Assembly (NCBI GenBank): GCA_905221605.1
Contig: CAJNDS010001224.1
Location: 1,528,056 to 1,592,055, forward strand
Reading direction: 5' to 3'
From: Symbiodinium natans
Taxonomy: Eukaryota; Sar; Dinophyceae; Suessiales; Symbiodiniaceae
DNA length: 64,000 nt
A program made the translations under genes and the position numbers. Numbering within the stretch: the stretch's first letter is position 1; every line of letters begins with the position of its first letter. This document shows, in pieces, positions 19,147 to 30,625 of this stretch. The notes beneath the pieces are model-generated. The model worked only from the letters and a program-made list of their open reading frames with translations, was not told where the DNA came from and ran no database searches.

Positions 19147-20330
19147 GAGGCTTCCGATTTACGTCTCCCGACAGTAGGGTTTAGGGTTTCGGGTCTGGGG
19201 TCTAGGGTTTAGGGTTTAGGGTGTAGGGGGTCAAAAAAGGGGGAGAGGGTGGAAACCCGCAGTGTTCCCACAGAAGGGGTAAAAAAGGGGGAGAAGCGAT
19301 CGAAACCCGTAGTGTTCCCACGTATGGTAGGGCCCCCCCCAGGTTCCCCCCTTAAATAAGGTTATTTAGGCTTCACAATATCCCGAAATAGCCTCAATTA
19401 GCGGGGGGGAACCTTAGGGGTTTAGGACCAAGGGTGGTAGGAGGGAAACCCCTGAATAGGGTTCAAGGTTCTAGACCAGGGTGTGCGACATGGCAAATTT
19501 GCCGTAGGTCTTCATGTTCAAGAGCTGTGGGGCTCGGCAGTCTAGGGTTTGGGGTTTAGGGTTTAGGGTTTAGGGTTTAGGGTTTTCAGGGTTTCGTGCT
19601 TAGAGGGTCTAGGGTTTAGGGCTTTAGGGCTTGTAGGGTTTAGGGCTTAGGGGTCAGGGTTTAGGGCTTGTAGGGTTTCTGGCTGCAAGAGACCTGGATG
19701 CAAAGGGCTTATAGGGTTTAGGTTGCAAATAGGTAAAGAGTGACATCACGTCTACCCAGTCAGCCCTTAATCCTGAACTTAGGTTCGCAGTTTCATTCGC
19801 GGTAAGGAACCCTATATAGTCCAAAGGTACATTCCTAAATTAGAGACTTGGTTTTTTGGCAAGCAGACCCGGGCCGGCGCTCTTGGCACGGCAGGGCCCT
19901 TGCAGGTAAACTTGCGCAGACGCAGGGCCATGCAAGATGTATGCCCACGAAGTGCCCTAAGCCCACCCCTAGGACCCAGTGTAGGCCCGTATTCCCTTGT
20001 GTTAGGGCTTAGGTTCCCTTACAAAGCCCCTTCAAACCAAAAAGCATACCCTTTTTCTTCCTAGGCTACTCCTGGGTCTAGACCCTAACCCCTAAGACGC
20101 CCGCTCACCCTAAACCCCAATCACCTAAAACCTAAACCTCCAACCCTAAACCCCAAGCCCTAAACCCTAAACCCCAAACCCCAAACCCTGAACCCCAATC
20201 CTTAAACCCTAAACCCTAAACCCCAAACCCTAAGCCCTAAACCCCAATCCCTACACCCGAATCCCTACACCCTAAACCCTAAACCTAAACCCAAAACCCT
20301 ACACTCCTCGGGCACCCAGGAGGGTGTGGA
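19147..20330. other. Array-rich interval with an F3 element
   Basis: Mostly TTTAGGG/CCCTAAA variants (19160-19225, 19545-19680, 20100-20305), two near-identical GGGGGAGA...GAAACCCG units (19240-19325), and an F3 element (19975-20080, CTAGGACCCAGTGTAGG to CTCCTGGGTCTAG). A short possible exon near 19866-19915 is too weak to call. Confidence 0.6.
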
Positions 20331-20332
20331 TT

Positions 20333-21380
20333 CAATTTGAGTCCGCCTTCGGCCCGGCCGCCGACTTTTCCGAGCCTTGGAACGGGTGAACAACAGAAAG
20401 CCTTCTAAGGAAGGTTTAGGGTTTAGGGTTTAGGGTTTTGGGTTTAGGGTTTAGGGTTAGTAGAGCGCCCAAGGCCCCTTAATTGAGGAATGCACCTTAA
20501 ACTGCGTAGGGGTCCTGAGTATGATTTAAGGTAGATTGCTTAATCAAGCGGTATGGGGCTGTTTGGGGCGAAATTAGAGAGTCCAAAGCCCCTTAAGGAA
20601 GGAAGGAACTGTATAAGGTTTAGTGTTTTTGGGTTTTGGGTGTCCAGTTTCAAAACGGGTTCAGGGGTTCTTTGGAGACATGTACAGGATTGGTGTCTCA
20701 GTGCTACCCGCTACCCTTTTGCTTTTTGTGAGTGTCGGGGTTCCTTTTTGAAAGTAGCCGACACGAGATTGCAATAGGGTCACTGGGCTACCCGGTATAA
20801 TATAGGGTTGCCTTAATTTGGTTTAATTAACCTCTTCATTATACAGACTATACACAGCAAATTAGGTACCCAACATGCACAAGCATTCATGGTGCAGGTA
20901 TTGCAAGGTCTGCAAGAACGATTTTTGATGGTATAGACTGGTAAGGGTAAGGTCCTCCAGGGTGGGGCTGGAGAAGTTGTGAGGGGGGCAGAATCGCGAT
21001 GTTGGCAGATTGGTCGGATGACTCGGATGACCGAGAACGGCACGATTAGCAGACGGAGGTGGAGCAGGGGGAGGTGGACAAAACCTTCTTATTGGCGAGC
21101 ACATGTAGTACTCAAACTCAGGCAAGCTGCACTCTTCCGGCGAGAGTGGCGTTCGCAGTTCACGATGGCGGTTTGGTTTTCTGACGGGGTCATTCGAAGA
21201 CGGAAGACGAACGAAACCCTAAACCCCAAACCCTAAACCCTGAACCCTGAATCCTGAACCCTATACCCTAAACCCTAAAACCTAACCTCACCACCTCAAC
21301 CACCATCTCTGGGCCCAGGAGGCCTTTGTCCTCAAGCCGCCGCCGCCCAAGTCCTGGCCCGGGAGCCTGGGAGGGTTTAG
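20333..21380 (+). CDS. Weak exon islands, unknown proteins
   Basis: The segment at about 20335-20390 encodes VWIQFESAFGPAADFSEPWN up to a GTGAAC donor. The segment 21320-21372 after CCCAG encodes EAFVLKPPPPKSWPGSL. The interval 20880-21230 has overlapping open frames on both strands and no clear choice. Telomere-type arrays and one F2 element (20460-20575) fill the rest. Confidence 0.3.
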
Positions 21381-23030
21381 GGTTAGGGTTTAGGGTTTGG
21401 GGTTCAGGGTTTAGGGTTTAGGGTTTAGGAGTTTAGGAGTTTAGGAGTTTAGGAGTTTGGTGCTGCGCAGTGATGAGCAGCGCTCATGTTGCTAGAGAAG
21501 TGCGGGTGCGATGGTTTTGCTTGGTTCTGGGCCGGGTGGCTTTGTTTACTGAACTGCTGCAGAGGAGCGAGGGCTTGGTTGAACTAAGTCACTAAGTTGC
21601 TTCCCCTGCCTTCTGAGTTCCGCTCATTCTTCTCTCCGTCTCTCGTCTCTCTCCGTCATGTTCTGAGCAGGCCTTGTTGTTTTCGATACGTGTATTGCTG
21701 GGTGAAGCTTGAATTTGTTGTGGAGTGAGGGAAACTGTGCTTGAAGAGCATGCAGCAAGTGGGAGCTTGTTGCCTACCAGGCCCAGAACCCAGCTCAGCC
21801 CACTGATTTCTGATTTCCCTGTCTCAGTTGCTGGAGTCAAAAAAAGGGGTTCTGCGGCTTAGGGTTTATGATTCTGGGTGTAGGATGGCGTGAAGCAGTT
21901 TCCAGGTTCAAACGATTGAGGGGTTTGTCATGGTTTAGACTGGCATGGGCTGGAAGTTTAGGATGCGAGGCGGGTGTGCAAGGCATGGAATAGTTGCTGG
22001 GAGCGTCATGGGTGCTTTCAAACGGCTTTGTAGCTAGGCCAGCGACAGTTCCAGATGGTTTACACCCAGAACCACCCCACTAGCCAAGTAGAACCGTAAA
22101 CCGCTCACCCCCCCTCCCCCCCCATTGCCTGAGCATAGGCCTTTGGGGGGAGGGAGCTTCGAACTTCGAACCTCGAGACTCAAGCAACGCTCAGCATTTT
22201 GTTCGCATGCACAAACTGCGTTGATTTGACTGTGGATGGCAGGTCACAGCAGCTTAGTCTAAACCCTAAACCCTGAACCCTGAACCCTAAACCCTAAACC
22301 CCTGCTTTTTGACATTCCGCTCCAGGTTCTCGTCCGGGTGGAAGGCCGAGTGCCTCGGACCTTTACGGAAGTGAGATTAGGGTTTAGGGTTTAGGGTTTG
22401 CCTAAACCCCAAAGCCCAAGCCCCAAAACCCATTTGTTTTTTGGGGGGTGTGGGGGGGAGGCGGGGGTTCCTACAATAAGGGTGCAACTATCTTGGGGCA
22501 TTATTGGGGGACCCTATTTCGGTAAATACTTCCCCCATCCCGCATCATGTGCCGCCCCTAAACCCTAAACCCTAAACCCTTAGGGCTTAGGAATTAGTGC
22601 AGATTAGAAGGCATCGGGGCCAGTTAACGGGGTGGAGTGGGGGAGCGCGGAGGGATGTGGCAAGGGGGTGAGAATAGCACGAACTGAGCATGAGAAGCAT
22701 GCGATGTGTTAGAAGCCTTAGATGTTTTATGGCAGGTCTTCCCTACCTGAGTGGTCTTCAGATGTGGGTTCCTTGATCCCACCCTACTTTCGCCCGCCCT
22801 CCTGAAACTGACTGCGCAAAGAAAGCTCCTGGTACAGAAAGCCTGAGTAAACCTAAAGCTCCTGGTGACAAAATGCCCAAGTAAACCCTCAAGCCTTCAA
22901 CCCTGAACCCCTTTCAACCCGCTAAAATCCGCTAAAACCATCCTAAACCCTAAACAAAAAAACCCTAAACCCTAAACCCTAAACCCTAAACCCTAAACCC
23001 TAAAAACCCAAGCCCTGAGCCCCAAAACCC
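21381..23030. other. Mostly non-coding interval
   Basis: It contains TTTAGGAG variant units (21424-21460), a CT-rich tract (21630-21660), an F10 element (22465-22545), and CCCTAAA arrays near 22265, 22560 and 22940. A short candidate exon at about 22327-22372 follows CCAG. I see no other coding signal. Confidence 0.5.
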
Positions 23031-23032
23031 CT

Positions 23033-24105
23033 GAGGTGCATGGCCATGCTCGTCCAGCAGATGCCCGCCATCCATCACTGCAACCAGATGGAGCCATAAA
23101 TGGTTGGATTTAGGGGCTTAGGGTTTAGGGTTTAGGGTTATGGGGGTTTAGGGTTTAGGGTACAGGGTTTAGGGTTTAGGGTTTAGGGTTTAGGGTTTAG
23201 GGTTTAGGGTTTGGGGATACTCGGACCCAGAGTACGGGCTTATTTCTTGTTTTGGGGGGTTAGGTTCCCCTACAAGCCCCTTTAAACCAAAAGGTACCCT
23301 TGTAGTCCTAGATCAGATGGAGCCATAAGTGGTTGTCTAGGACCCAGAGTAGGGCTTTTTTTCCCTGTTGTTTTGACGGGTTTGGGTTAGAAGCCCCTGT
23401 AAACCAAAAGAAAAGGGGGTCCATGGGGTTTCCGGGGAGAAGGGTCAAAGGGTCCCCAAGCCGACAGCCTCGACGCACCATTCAAAAAAACCAGACAAGG
23501 TGGGTTAGGGTTTGGAGTTTAGGGTTTCGGGATTTTGGGTTTAGGGGTTTAGGGGGTTTAGGGGCTAGGGGTGCAGTGCCTTCGGCAAACAGGACTGCGC
23601 GGCCTAACACGTCAAACCTGGGCACCAATCAAATGACGCAGCTGGTGCTTTGAGCCGATGTGGGGCCTGAAGCTTAAAACCCGAAAGACCCGAAACCTTA
23701 GACTGGGTTTGGGGTTGAGGGTTTTGGGTTTGGGGTGGTTTAGATGAGAAGGAACATCCCTTAAACCATCTAATTAAGGGTTTGGGGTTTAAGGTATAAA
23801 GGGGCCCCGCTTCTTCTGAAACCGTATGAGCGCAAGTTGAAGAAGAGTAGTCAAGGGTGGGCGATGAGCTTCTCTCGAAACTTTGTCCCGCTTCGCGGGC
23901 TCGAATCCTAAACCCTAAACCCTAAACCCTAAACCCTAAACCCTAAACACCTAAACCCCTAAACCCCTCAACCTTAAACCCACGTTCTACCCCCGCACAA
24001 GTGGCCCATGGCATCGACTTGCTCTCCCAGGCAGCCAGGGCAGCTCCGGCGACATAACTCTCACCTTCTTGCGCCCGCAGAAAGGCCCAAGGGGGGAGAG
24101 GGTTT
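23033..24105 (+). CDS. Exon islands including two stop-ending segments
   Basis: The segment at about 23033-23097 (MAMLVQQMPAIHHCNQMEP) ends where a 22-bp duplication begins. The segment 23573-23653 (VPSANRTARPNTSNLGTNQM...) ends at TGA. The segment 23819-23912 reads PYERKLKKSSQGWAMSFSRN and closes at TAA inside the first CCCTAAA unit. The segment at about 23980-24100 reads FYPRTSGPWHRLALPGSQGS and continues through a Gly/Ser-rich stretch to TTTAGGG. Families unknown. Linkage unknown. Confidence 0.4.
23085..23335. repeat. 22-bp exon duplication around arrays and an F3 element
   Basis: CAGATGGAGCCATAAATGGT at 23085 recurs with one change at 23314. Between them are TTTAGGG arrays and an F3 element (about 23218-23312). 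A second F3 element starts immediately after (23337). Confidence 0.85.
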
Positions 24106-24109
24106 AGGG

Positions 24110-24355
24110 TTTAGGGTTTAGGGTTTAGGGTTTAGGGTTTAGGGTTTAGGGTTTAGGGTTTGGGGTTTGGGGTTTAGGGTTTAGGGTTTAGGGTATGGGA
24201 GTGCCGGAGACTTTCGGGCTTGGGGTTTGGGGTAAGCCTGGAAGTATACCCCGAGCATTCCTGGACCCCTAGCCCCTCTACCCTCCCCCAACCGTAAACC
24301 CTAAACCCTAAACCCTAAACCCTAAACCCTAAACCCTAAACCCTAAACCCTAAGG
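24110..24355. repeat. TTTAGGG and CCCTAAA arrays in opposite orientation
   Basis: A TTTAGGG array of about 12 units (24101-24195) and a CCCTAAA array of about 8 units (24296-24352) lie about 100 bases apart in opposite orientation. Confidence 0.95.
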
Positions 24356-24362
24356 AACCCCG

Positions 24363-25363
24363 GCTTCAGCTTTCATCCTAGATCCCGAATCCCGATACGA
24401 TGTGCATAGGAAGCATATGAGTAGGTCTAAAAGGCACCCAAAGACCTCAATACCCCTTCATGAAGAGAGTGTACCTCAAAGTGTAAAAGGATACCCTTAC
24501 CATGCTTCAAGCTATATGCCTTGACTAAGGCATTGGCTTCTTTCTTTGAGTAGGCAGTAGCAGTGAGCTAGAACAGCACAAGTCTTGTGTGACTTATACG
24601 TACCTGCCTACCTCGCCCCGAGACAGCGCCACAGGGCCCAAGACCCCTTAGGACGATTTAAGGTATGTTCCTTAATTTTCGGGCACATTAGGCCCTAAAC
24701 TCTGCAGCCTCAACCCTAAACCCTAAACTCATTTTTTCAGAAACCTAGGAATGAATTAAGGGGTGTTGGGAGCTCCTTCGGATGAAGAGAAGGCGGCACC
24801 TTCATCTTCAAGTTGGCGCTTCAAGCGCCCAGCGGGCCCTTGACGCCCTGCTGCCTCAGGGGTTCAGGGCTACTAGGGTTTAGGGTCTAGGGTCTAGGGT
24901 CTAGGGTTGTGGCTGAATGTTCACTCAATAGCTGGGTAGGCCGTTGGGACATTTGACATTTCCCCGTACATTATTGGGTTAAACTGGGTTAAACAGGATC
25001 ACATTCAGGAATATTTTTACAGAGGGTTTTCAGGGCCATCCTAGATTGAGATGCCCCGCCAGCTTGTAGGCCAGGGGCCTCCAGGAGTAGAAATGTCGAC
25101 CAGAGGAGGAGGCTGTCAAGTAGAGGTTGGAGGCGCTTGGACCCAGAGTAAGCCCTTATTCCGGTTTTGGTTCCCTTGTCAGCCCCGTTTAATAACCAAA
25201 ACGCACACCCATTTTTATTTCTAGGTTGCTCTTGGGTCCAGGGCTAAACTGGGCTAGACCAAGATGAAAGTTTAGAGTTTGACTTCAGCAAAGAAGGAAA
25301 CATCTGCTTTCTGTGACGGGCTCTGCCGACCGAGGATGCACAGCGAGTGGCAAGCGCGCGTAA
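24363..25363 (+). CDS. Exon islands separated by F2, F11 and F3 elements
   Basis: Segment 24363-24430 reads FILDPESRYDVHRKHMSRSK and runs into an F2 element. Segment 24770-24843 reads APSDEEKAAPSSSSWRFKRP and closes at TGA. Segment 25051-25137, after the F11 acceptor CCATCCTAG, reads IEMPRQLVGQGPPGVEMSTR and stops at a GC donor beside an F3 element (about 25138-25247). Segment 25289-25363 reads RRKHLLSVTGSADRGCTASG and closes at TAA. The element borders coincide with exon borders. No domain recognised. Confidence 0.42.
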
Positions 25364-25403
25364 CAGGAGGAGGCGCTGGGGTTTCCTACATGATAGTATG
25401 TAG

Positions 25404-25650
25404 TATGTAACCTTTAACCTTGTTGGGGTAATACAATCCCCTTATAATCCCAAAGGTTAATTAACCTTTAGTTCCCCTAGGCCCTAGGTACTGGACAAGT
25501 AAGACTGGGGTTTCACATGTAGATGTTCTATGGGTAGTTACTTGGTAGCCAAATGATGGATGCACTTTTCCCCTTCTTGTTGGTTCAAGGTTTCGTGTAA
25601 AGTAACCAGCCTAAAAAGGGTGCCCTTATTGTAGTATGGTTTCTGGGCTA
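25404..25650 (+). mobile_element. F6 and F5 elements in series
   Basis: F6 runs from GTAACCTTTAACCTTGTTGG (25409) to GGTACTGGACAAGTAAG (about 25505). F5 runs from CTTGGTAGCCAAATGATGG (25540) to TTTCTGGGCTACCAAG (about 25645). The short segment between them may be an exon remnant. Confidence 0.6.
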
Positions 25651-26238
25651 CCAAGTTAATGAACCCTAAACCCTAAACCCAAGGGGGGTCTGGACCTTGC
25701 AAAAGATGACGGACTCGCCAAGACGGAAGTTTTTTGGCTTCAGAGGGGGTGGGGGGGAGGGTTGAGGGTGTGAATAGAGATCTCTTGCGCTTGTGGGTTT
25801 TGGGGTTAACGTTAAAAAGGCTTGAGGATGTGAATCGGGACCTCTTGGGCTTTCGGGGGCATCGTGAGAGTCTAAAGCTGCTTTGTGGCTGCCACCGTCT
25901 ACTGTTCCTACTGACGTGCTCGCATGTCCGCCTTCAAAGTGTCATCAAAAATAGGTCCTCTCTCCACCCAACCCCGCCAGATTTGATGCACACCCAGAGA
26001 GCCCAAAATCACCGCAAGGAACATACCTTCAGACATGATACAGAGATCCTTTTGTGCGATTCAAGCACTATTCCTGAATCAGGAAATTTTTGGTGTCCTA
26101 GGTCCTAGGTCGGATAAGGAGGGGGACCTAAAAGGGAACCCTTCTTAACCCTCTTCTGGCTCTCTTAAACAGGGACCTTATTCAGAGGGTCTATATCCCC
26201 AAAGGGTCCCCTAATCCTATCCCCTAGTCTGTGGGCAG

Positions 26239-27000
26239 GACGCGCAGAAGCTGTGGCCAAAGGAAAGGGCTTCCAGTTTGTGCCCGCAAACGACTGGCAC
26301 GCCTTCTTCTACCAAAACTGGTTCCTTGGACATCCTCGAGCCTAAGCCCTAAACCCTAAACCCTATGTAAACCCAAAACCTTCTTGTGCCCTCCGCCCAA
26401 TACCCTTCGGCGCCCCACCAAACGCCCTACGAAAGCACCACGCTTACCAGCTACGATGAATCCGCAAGTAAGTGCTAGAAGCCCAGAGCGGTTGGAAGCA
26501 CCTTCGTTTCTGGCCTCGTGAAGTCTCTGAGCATTTGGAGTTTAGGGTTCAATTCCGGCTTAAACTTGGTTGTTGCTGTGTTTTGATGGTTTCATAAATT
26601 GGGGTTCGCTTTGTAGATGTATTCCTTAATCTTTGTCGGGTTCTTACTATGACAGTTAAATAGCTGATTCCTGTGCCTGAATCCCCGCTACTTCTAGCTC
26701 CTAACGAGCTCGCGTGACCCCACCTCACAGTTCAGAGTTTAGCGTTTAGGGTTTGGGGTTTAGGGTTTAGGGTTTAGGGTTTAGGGTTTAGGGTTTAGGG
26801 TTTAGGGGAAGGTCTCAAAAGGGTTAGGTCTCAGTCCGGTTGGCTTTGTGGTGTCCCAAACCCGAAACCCGAAACCCTAAACCAGGATGTTTCTGGCCGC
26901 CGGCGTCCTGGTGGTCCTCTTCTGCTGGCTGCTTTGCGCTTGGCGCGCTTGCAGAAGAAGCCGCCGGGAGCGTATCCCGACTGCGGGGGCAGAGGCTAGA
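26239..27000 (+). CDS. Exon islands including a transmembrane exon
   Basis: Segment 26239-26339 after GGCAG reads EAVAKGKGFQFVPANDWHAF and continues FYQNWFLGHP to a GC donor. Segment 26379-26471 reads QYPSAPHQTPYESTTLTSYD before GTAAGT. Segment 26496-26544 reads SGWKHLRFWPREVSEHLEF. Segment 26886-27000 starts ATG 26887 and reads MFLAAGVLVVLFCWLLCAWR, a single membrane helix followed by basic residues, as at a cytosolic membrane boundary. Segments may belong to one or more genes. Functions unknown. Confidence 0.42.
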
Positions 27001-27232
27001 TCTTCCTAAACCCTAACCCTAAACCCCAAAAAACCCTGAACCCTAAACCCTGAACCCCAAAAAGCCTAAACCTTATAAACCATGAATATGGGGCAGAGTG
27101 TGCCTCGCCTGGCGTGTCCGAGTGTGAGCGATTACACCCAAAACCCCTAAACCCCTGAACCCCTCAACCCCGAAACCCCTAAACCGCTAAGCCCCAATCC
27201 AGCCATTTTGGCTCAAGCTTTTTGCGGCTCAA

Positions 27233-27340
27233 GCGCGATTCGTTCTTTGAGAATCCCCGCCGCCACCATGGGGGCCGCTGATCCAAGAACTACGCAGCCG
27301 AGGAGCTGGCAGCTAAAGTCCGGGACATGATGCTCCTTTT
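27233..27340 (+). CDS. Short helical exon
   Basis: After CCAAG (27287) the frame reads NYAAEELAAKVRDMMLL, amphipathic and ending at a TTTAGGG array. A segment just upstream (RDSFFENPRRHHGG) is also open. Confidence 0.35.
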
Positions 27341-27379
27341 AGGGTTTAGGGTTTAGGGTTTAGGGTTTAGGGTTTAGGG

Positions 27380-29100
27380 CAACATGCTAGGGATGCTTGG
27401 TTTCTTTTGGCCTGCCAGTCTGTCCCTGCTCAGGCCCATTAGATGAATAGATTGCGAAGACGAACGGTTCTTGTCATGTTGAGCTTGCGCTCTCAATGCT
27501 CCTGGGAGTGTATATGGGCCAAACGGAGATAGACCTATCTAGGCCACTTACTGCGATTTCCCGAGGATCAGGTCACTGGGGATAACAGCACCTGGCAGGG
27601 ATTGGAGAACCCTGTCTACTGATAAGCAGGTTTGGTTGTCTCACTTCCAGTTGCAGCACAGCTTAGTTCACTTTCATACAATCTTTCAAGGCTGTTGTGC
27701 CAGCTCTTGGCGTGACATTTCTCGTCTTGAAGTAGCTTGGTGTTTGGGAGTGTTCCTGCGTAGTGTAAACCGCGATCCGGAGGAGTGGTGCATCTCCTGG
27801 CTGGATCCGGTTCATGGCATTCAGGATTTGACATGTCGGGCTTCAGTTACGTAAGTTAGTACAACTAGGTCACAGTGTATCCAATTGGAATTCCGGGGGC
27901 CGCCCTTCGATTTTCACAGTGAGGAGTGGGTTCTGCAATCTTTTCAGCCGGATCTTCAGTCAATCCATGAACGACTCTTTCGTCGGTTCTCAAATGTAGT
28001 CCTGTTGAATAGTATCAGTTCATCTTGGGCTCGTCAACTGGCCCGTTTGTCGTAGATGACGACTCCATCCAGGCGAGGACATTCTGCAAGCCTGCTGCAA
28101 AAGTGTCTAGGGTGTTGAAGATGCCTGCTGATCAGGAAGCAGCCCTGACATCTTTCCAAAGCAACATCGACGAGAAGGACGAAAGCGTCGTGACAAAAGA
28201 ACAGGCGGTAGAAGGACGGCACAGGAACCGATGTCTCTTCATCCGTGGTCCGCCCGAGTGGCTCACATGGCTCCAGTCACACAAGACGCTGTTGAGAAGC
28301 TGGGCCAGCAGGTTCTGACTGCCCTGGCTTCGACCCGCCAATTCTTCGATTGAAGGTTGGCGACTACTGGGCGGTCCGCGTGCTGTACGCCATCCCCAGC
28401 AGCGAGATTGGCTCCTACAACGAAGAATTCGGACGGATCAGTGCGATTGATGGAGAACTTATTGGCCAGCGAGAATTGCCCCTCGCCGCCTGAAATAGCG
28501 AACTGTATGCCGACGAGTTCTGGCTAATTTGATCTAATTTCCGGGTCCTGGCACAGAGCCAGATTTCCAAATCGCCAGTTTCAATCCGCAGTAATCCGTG
28601 CGTGTGTGGCTGTGTTGGGCTAGGATGCTTTGCCAAGGTTTCATTTTTTTTTGCGCTGCCGCCTTGTCACTTTAAAACCGAAATCTCCAAAATGGCAGCT
28701 CAAGGAACGTTTCGTGACTTTGCAGCAGGCAGCTGCCGAGTTGAAGCCAGCGAGCGATTCGCAGTTCAACAACAAACGTCATGAAGACAGAATCAGAGGG
28801 GACCAGATACGCGCGGGTGAGATTCGGGAGGGATGGTGATGTTACGTGGAGAACGCCCCAGGCCCCAGACTTGCCGCTGCGCTGAAGTACACATGCCCCT
28901 CGCTCGTCCGACGCACTGCACTCATGCACAATTTATAGTTTCGCTGCTGCTGGCGAGTCGGAGAGAGGTGAGTGTTGTTCGGTGTATATTGTCTGGTTTG
29001 AGCTATGTTCAGTGGTAGGGGCCACTGACTTCTTGCTTGCGATGACCAGTCCGGACCCTTTCTTGCGCGCACTAGCGATGCCGAGCACATGTGCATGTAC
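27380..29100. other. Island without telomere-type arrays or introners
   Basis: About 1.7 kb with ordinary base composition and no CCCTAAA/TTTAGGG or element copies. This differs from the rest of the window. Open frames occur on both strands at 27616-27854 with no clear winner. Confidence 0.6.
28025..28495 (+). CDS. Coding-like block in shifting frames, unknown protein
   Basis: Coding-like sequence moves across all three + frames without splice-like borders. About 28025-28250 reads ...ADQEAALTSFQSNIDEKDES. About 28250-28352 in another frame reads AVEKLGQQVLTALASTRQFF. About 28335-28493 in the third reads VGDYWAVRVLYAIPSSEIGS and closes at TGA. The pattern suggests frameshifted old coding sequence or very small introns. 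A second block at 28672-28839 (LKERFVTLQQAAAELKPASD...) ends TGA. No family recognised. Confidence 0.4.
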
Positions 29101-29188
29101 GAGTATAGTCAATGTTTTGGGTTTAGGAAACTTTTGAGGGTTCTGGGGGCACGGGTTTGGGGTTTTGTCGTCCTTGGGGTCATCTGAG

Positions 29189-29346
29189 GCGACCTGGAGG
29201 CTGCGCTCGAGCGTGAGCGGGCGCAGATCCGAGAGCTCAACGACCGCCGGAGGCCCAGGCACGCAGGGGATACCGATGAGGCTTACGTGTCTCACCCCCT
29301 TGGCCGCTGCCAAGCAGAAAGCTGTTCTGGAACAAACAGATCCCAG
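29189..29346 (+). CDS. Coiled-coil-like exon
   Basis: After TGAG the frame reads DLEAALERERAQIRELNDRR and continues Arg/His-rich and Cys-containing to a good GT donor (CCCAG|GTGCCC). Heptad-like spacing of Leu/Ile suggests a coiled coil. The next intron carries an F2 element. Confidence 0.55.
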
Positions 29347-29649
29347 GTGCCCCTTAAGTAGCCCTCTACTAACAACGAGGCGTGGGGCGTAATCATGATA
29401 AGGGAATACGGGATGCTACTTGGGCTTCCTCGCTTTCGAGGCAGAGAGCCCAAAACCCTCAATTAAGGAATCTGCCTGAAGTGAAAACAACAAGTCCTAC
29501 ATGGTTTAAGACTCATTGCTTGGTTATGGGTAGTGGGTACGACCTAGGTAGGACTTTGGGATTTACAGGGTTCTCTTCTTTGGTTTTGAGAAAACCCCAA
29601 ACCCTAAACCCCAAACCCTAAACCCTAAACCCTAGACCCTACATGTTCA

Positions 29650-30625
29650 GGTTTTTAAGGACCACCCGGGCTCTCAGCGCGCGCGTCTTGAATTGGGGAC
29701 CCTCGGCCTTTCATCAAGACCCCTTTCCCAGACCCCTGGGAGGACGCAAAAAGTAGTACCCCTTTTAGGGTCTAGGATTTAGGGTACTATTTGGGGGCAC
29801 TACTTTTTAAATCCTCCCAGGGGTCTGGGTGGTTAAGGGAGCGGCCTTAAGCTATATCGAGATCCTTCTTATGATGTAGGCGATATGCCTTGGAAGCCCA
29901 TTTGACTTTGTAAGTCTATTTCGTATCCCCTAGAAGCCCTAGAACATCGCAGAACCCAACTTACTAACCCTAAACCCTAAACTCAAATCGACAAGTGTAC
30001 CAGGCAAAAACACCCTAAACCCTCACCCTTAACCCTGAACCCTAAACCCTAAACCCGATAAACCCTACTTTAGTCCGCGAAACCGTAAACCCAAACCTTC
30101 CTAACCTCCTTCTTACCCAAAGGCTCCAATGTAGTTCCTGTTTGGATTAGTTATAGGGGATTCTAGTATAGTATACTACCCCAAAAAGGTACTACATAGG
30201 AGCCTTTGGGTATGTATAGACCTGATGAGTTGGAATGTGTATTTGGGCGAGTTTGGATGTTGGAGAAAAATTATGTGTGGGGGGATACTTCAAGAGGATA
30301 GTCTTGGACGTTAGTAACTAAAGCCTTAAACCCGGGTTAGGATCTGCTTGGGGCTCATGGGTAGTTGAAAGTAGGGCTTTGGTTCTGGCAGCTCCACTTA
30401 TATCCCAATTAGGGTCCTCATACCCCTACTTATAAACCCTAAACCCTCAACCCTAAACCCTAAACCCTGAACCCTGAACCCTGAACCCTGAACCCTAAAC
30501 CCTAAACCCTAAACCCTACCCATGAACCCCAAGTAGCTATTAGGGGCTCCTGTGACCTTGACAAGTCGAGGTCTTCAGCGGCCTACGTTTACAGCGCCCA
30601 CGCCTGCGGGTGGCAAGGCGGACAT
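29650..30625 (+). CDS. Exon islands flanking F9, F12 and F1 elements
   Basis: Segment 29650-29722 after CAG reads VFKDHPGSQRARLELGTLGL and ends at the F9 element. Segment at about 30550-30625 reads DLDKSRSSAAYVYSAHACGW. Between them lie three different inverted-repeat elements and several short arrays. Functions unknown. Confidence 0.4.
29728..29830. mobile_element. F9 inverted-repeat element
   Basis: CAGACCCCTGGGAGGA on the left pairs with TCCTCCCAGGGGTCTG on the right. The inner arms AAAAAGTAGT and ACTACTTTTT also pair. It is seen once in this window. Confidence 0.75.
30117..30209. mobile_element. F12 inverted-repeat element
   Basis: CCCAAAGGCTCCAATGTAGT pairs with ACTACATAGGAGCCTTTGGG around TAGTATAGTATACTA. 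It is seen once in this window. Confidence 0.75.
30345..30535. mobile_element. F1 element carrying a CCCTAAA array
   Basis: Ends GCTTGGGGCTCATGGGTAG and CTACCCATGAACCCCAAGTA remain complementary. About 85 bases of CCCTAAA/CCCTGAA repeat sit in the right arm, just inside the terminal repeat. Confidence 0.75.

Noticed and set aside
27616-27834. Minus-strand 72-aa ORF as a retroelement fragment
   Set aside because: No reverse transcriptase, integrase or zinc-knuckle motif is visible and the plus strand is equally open.
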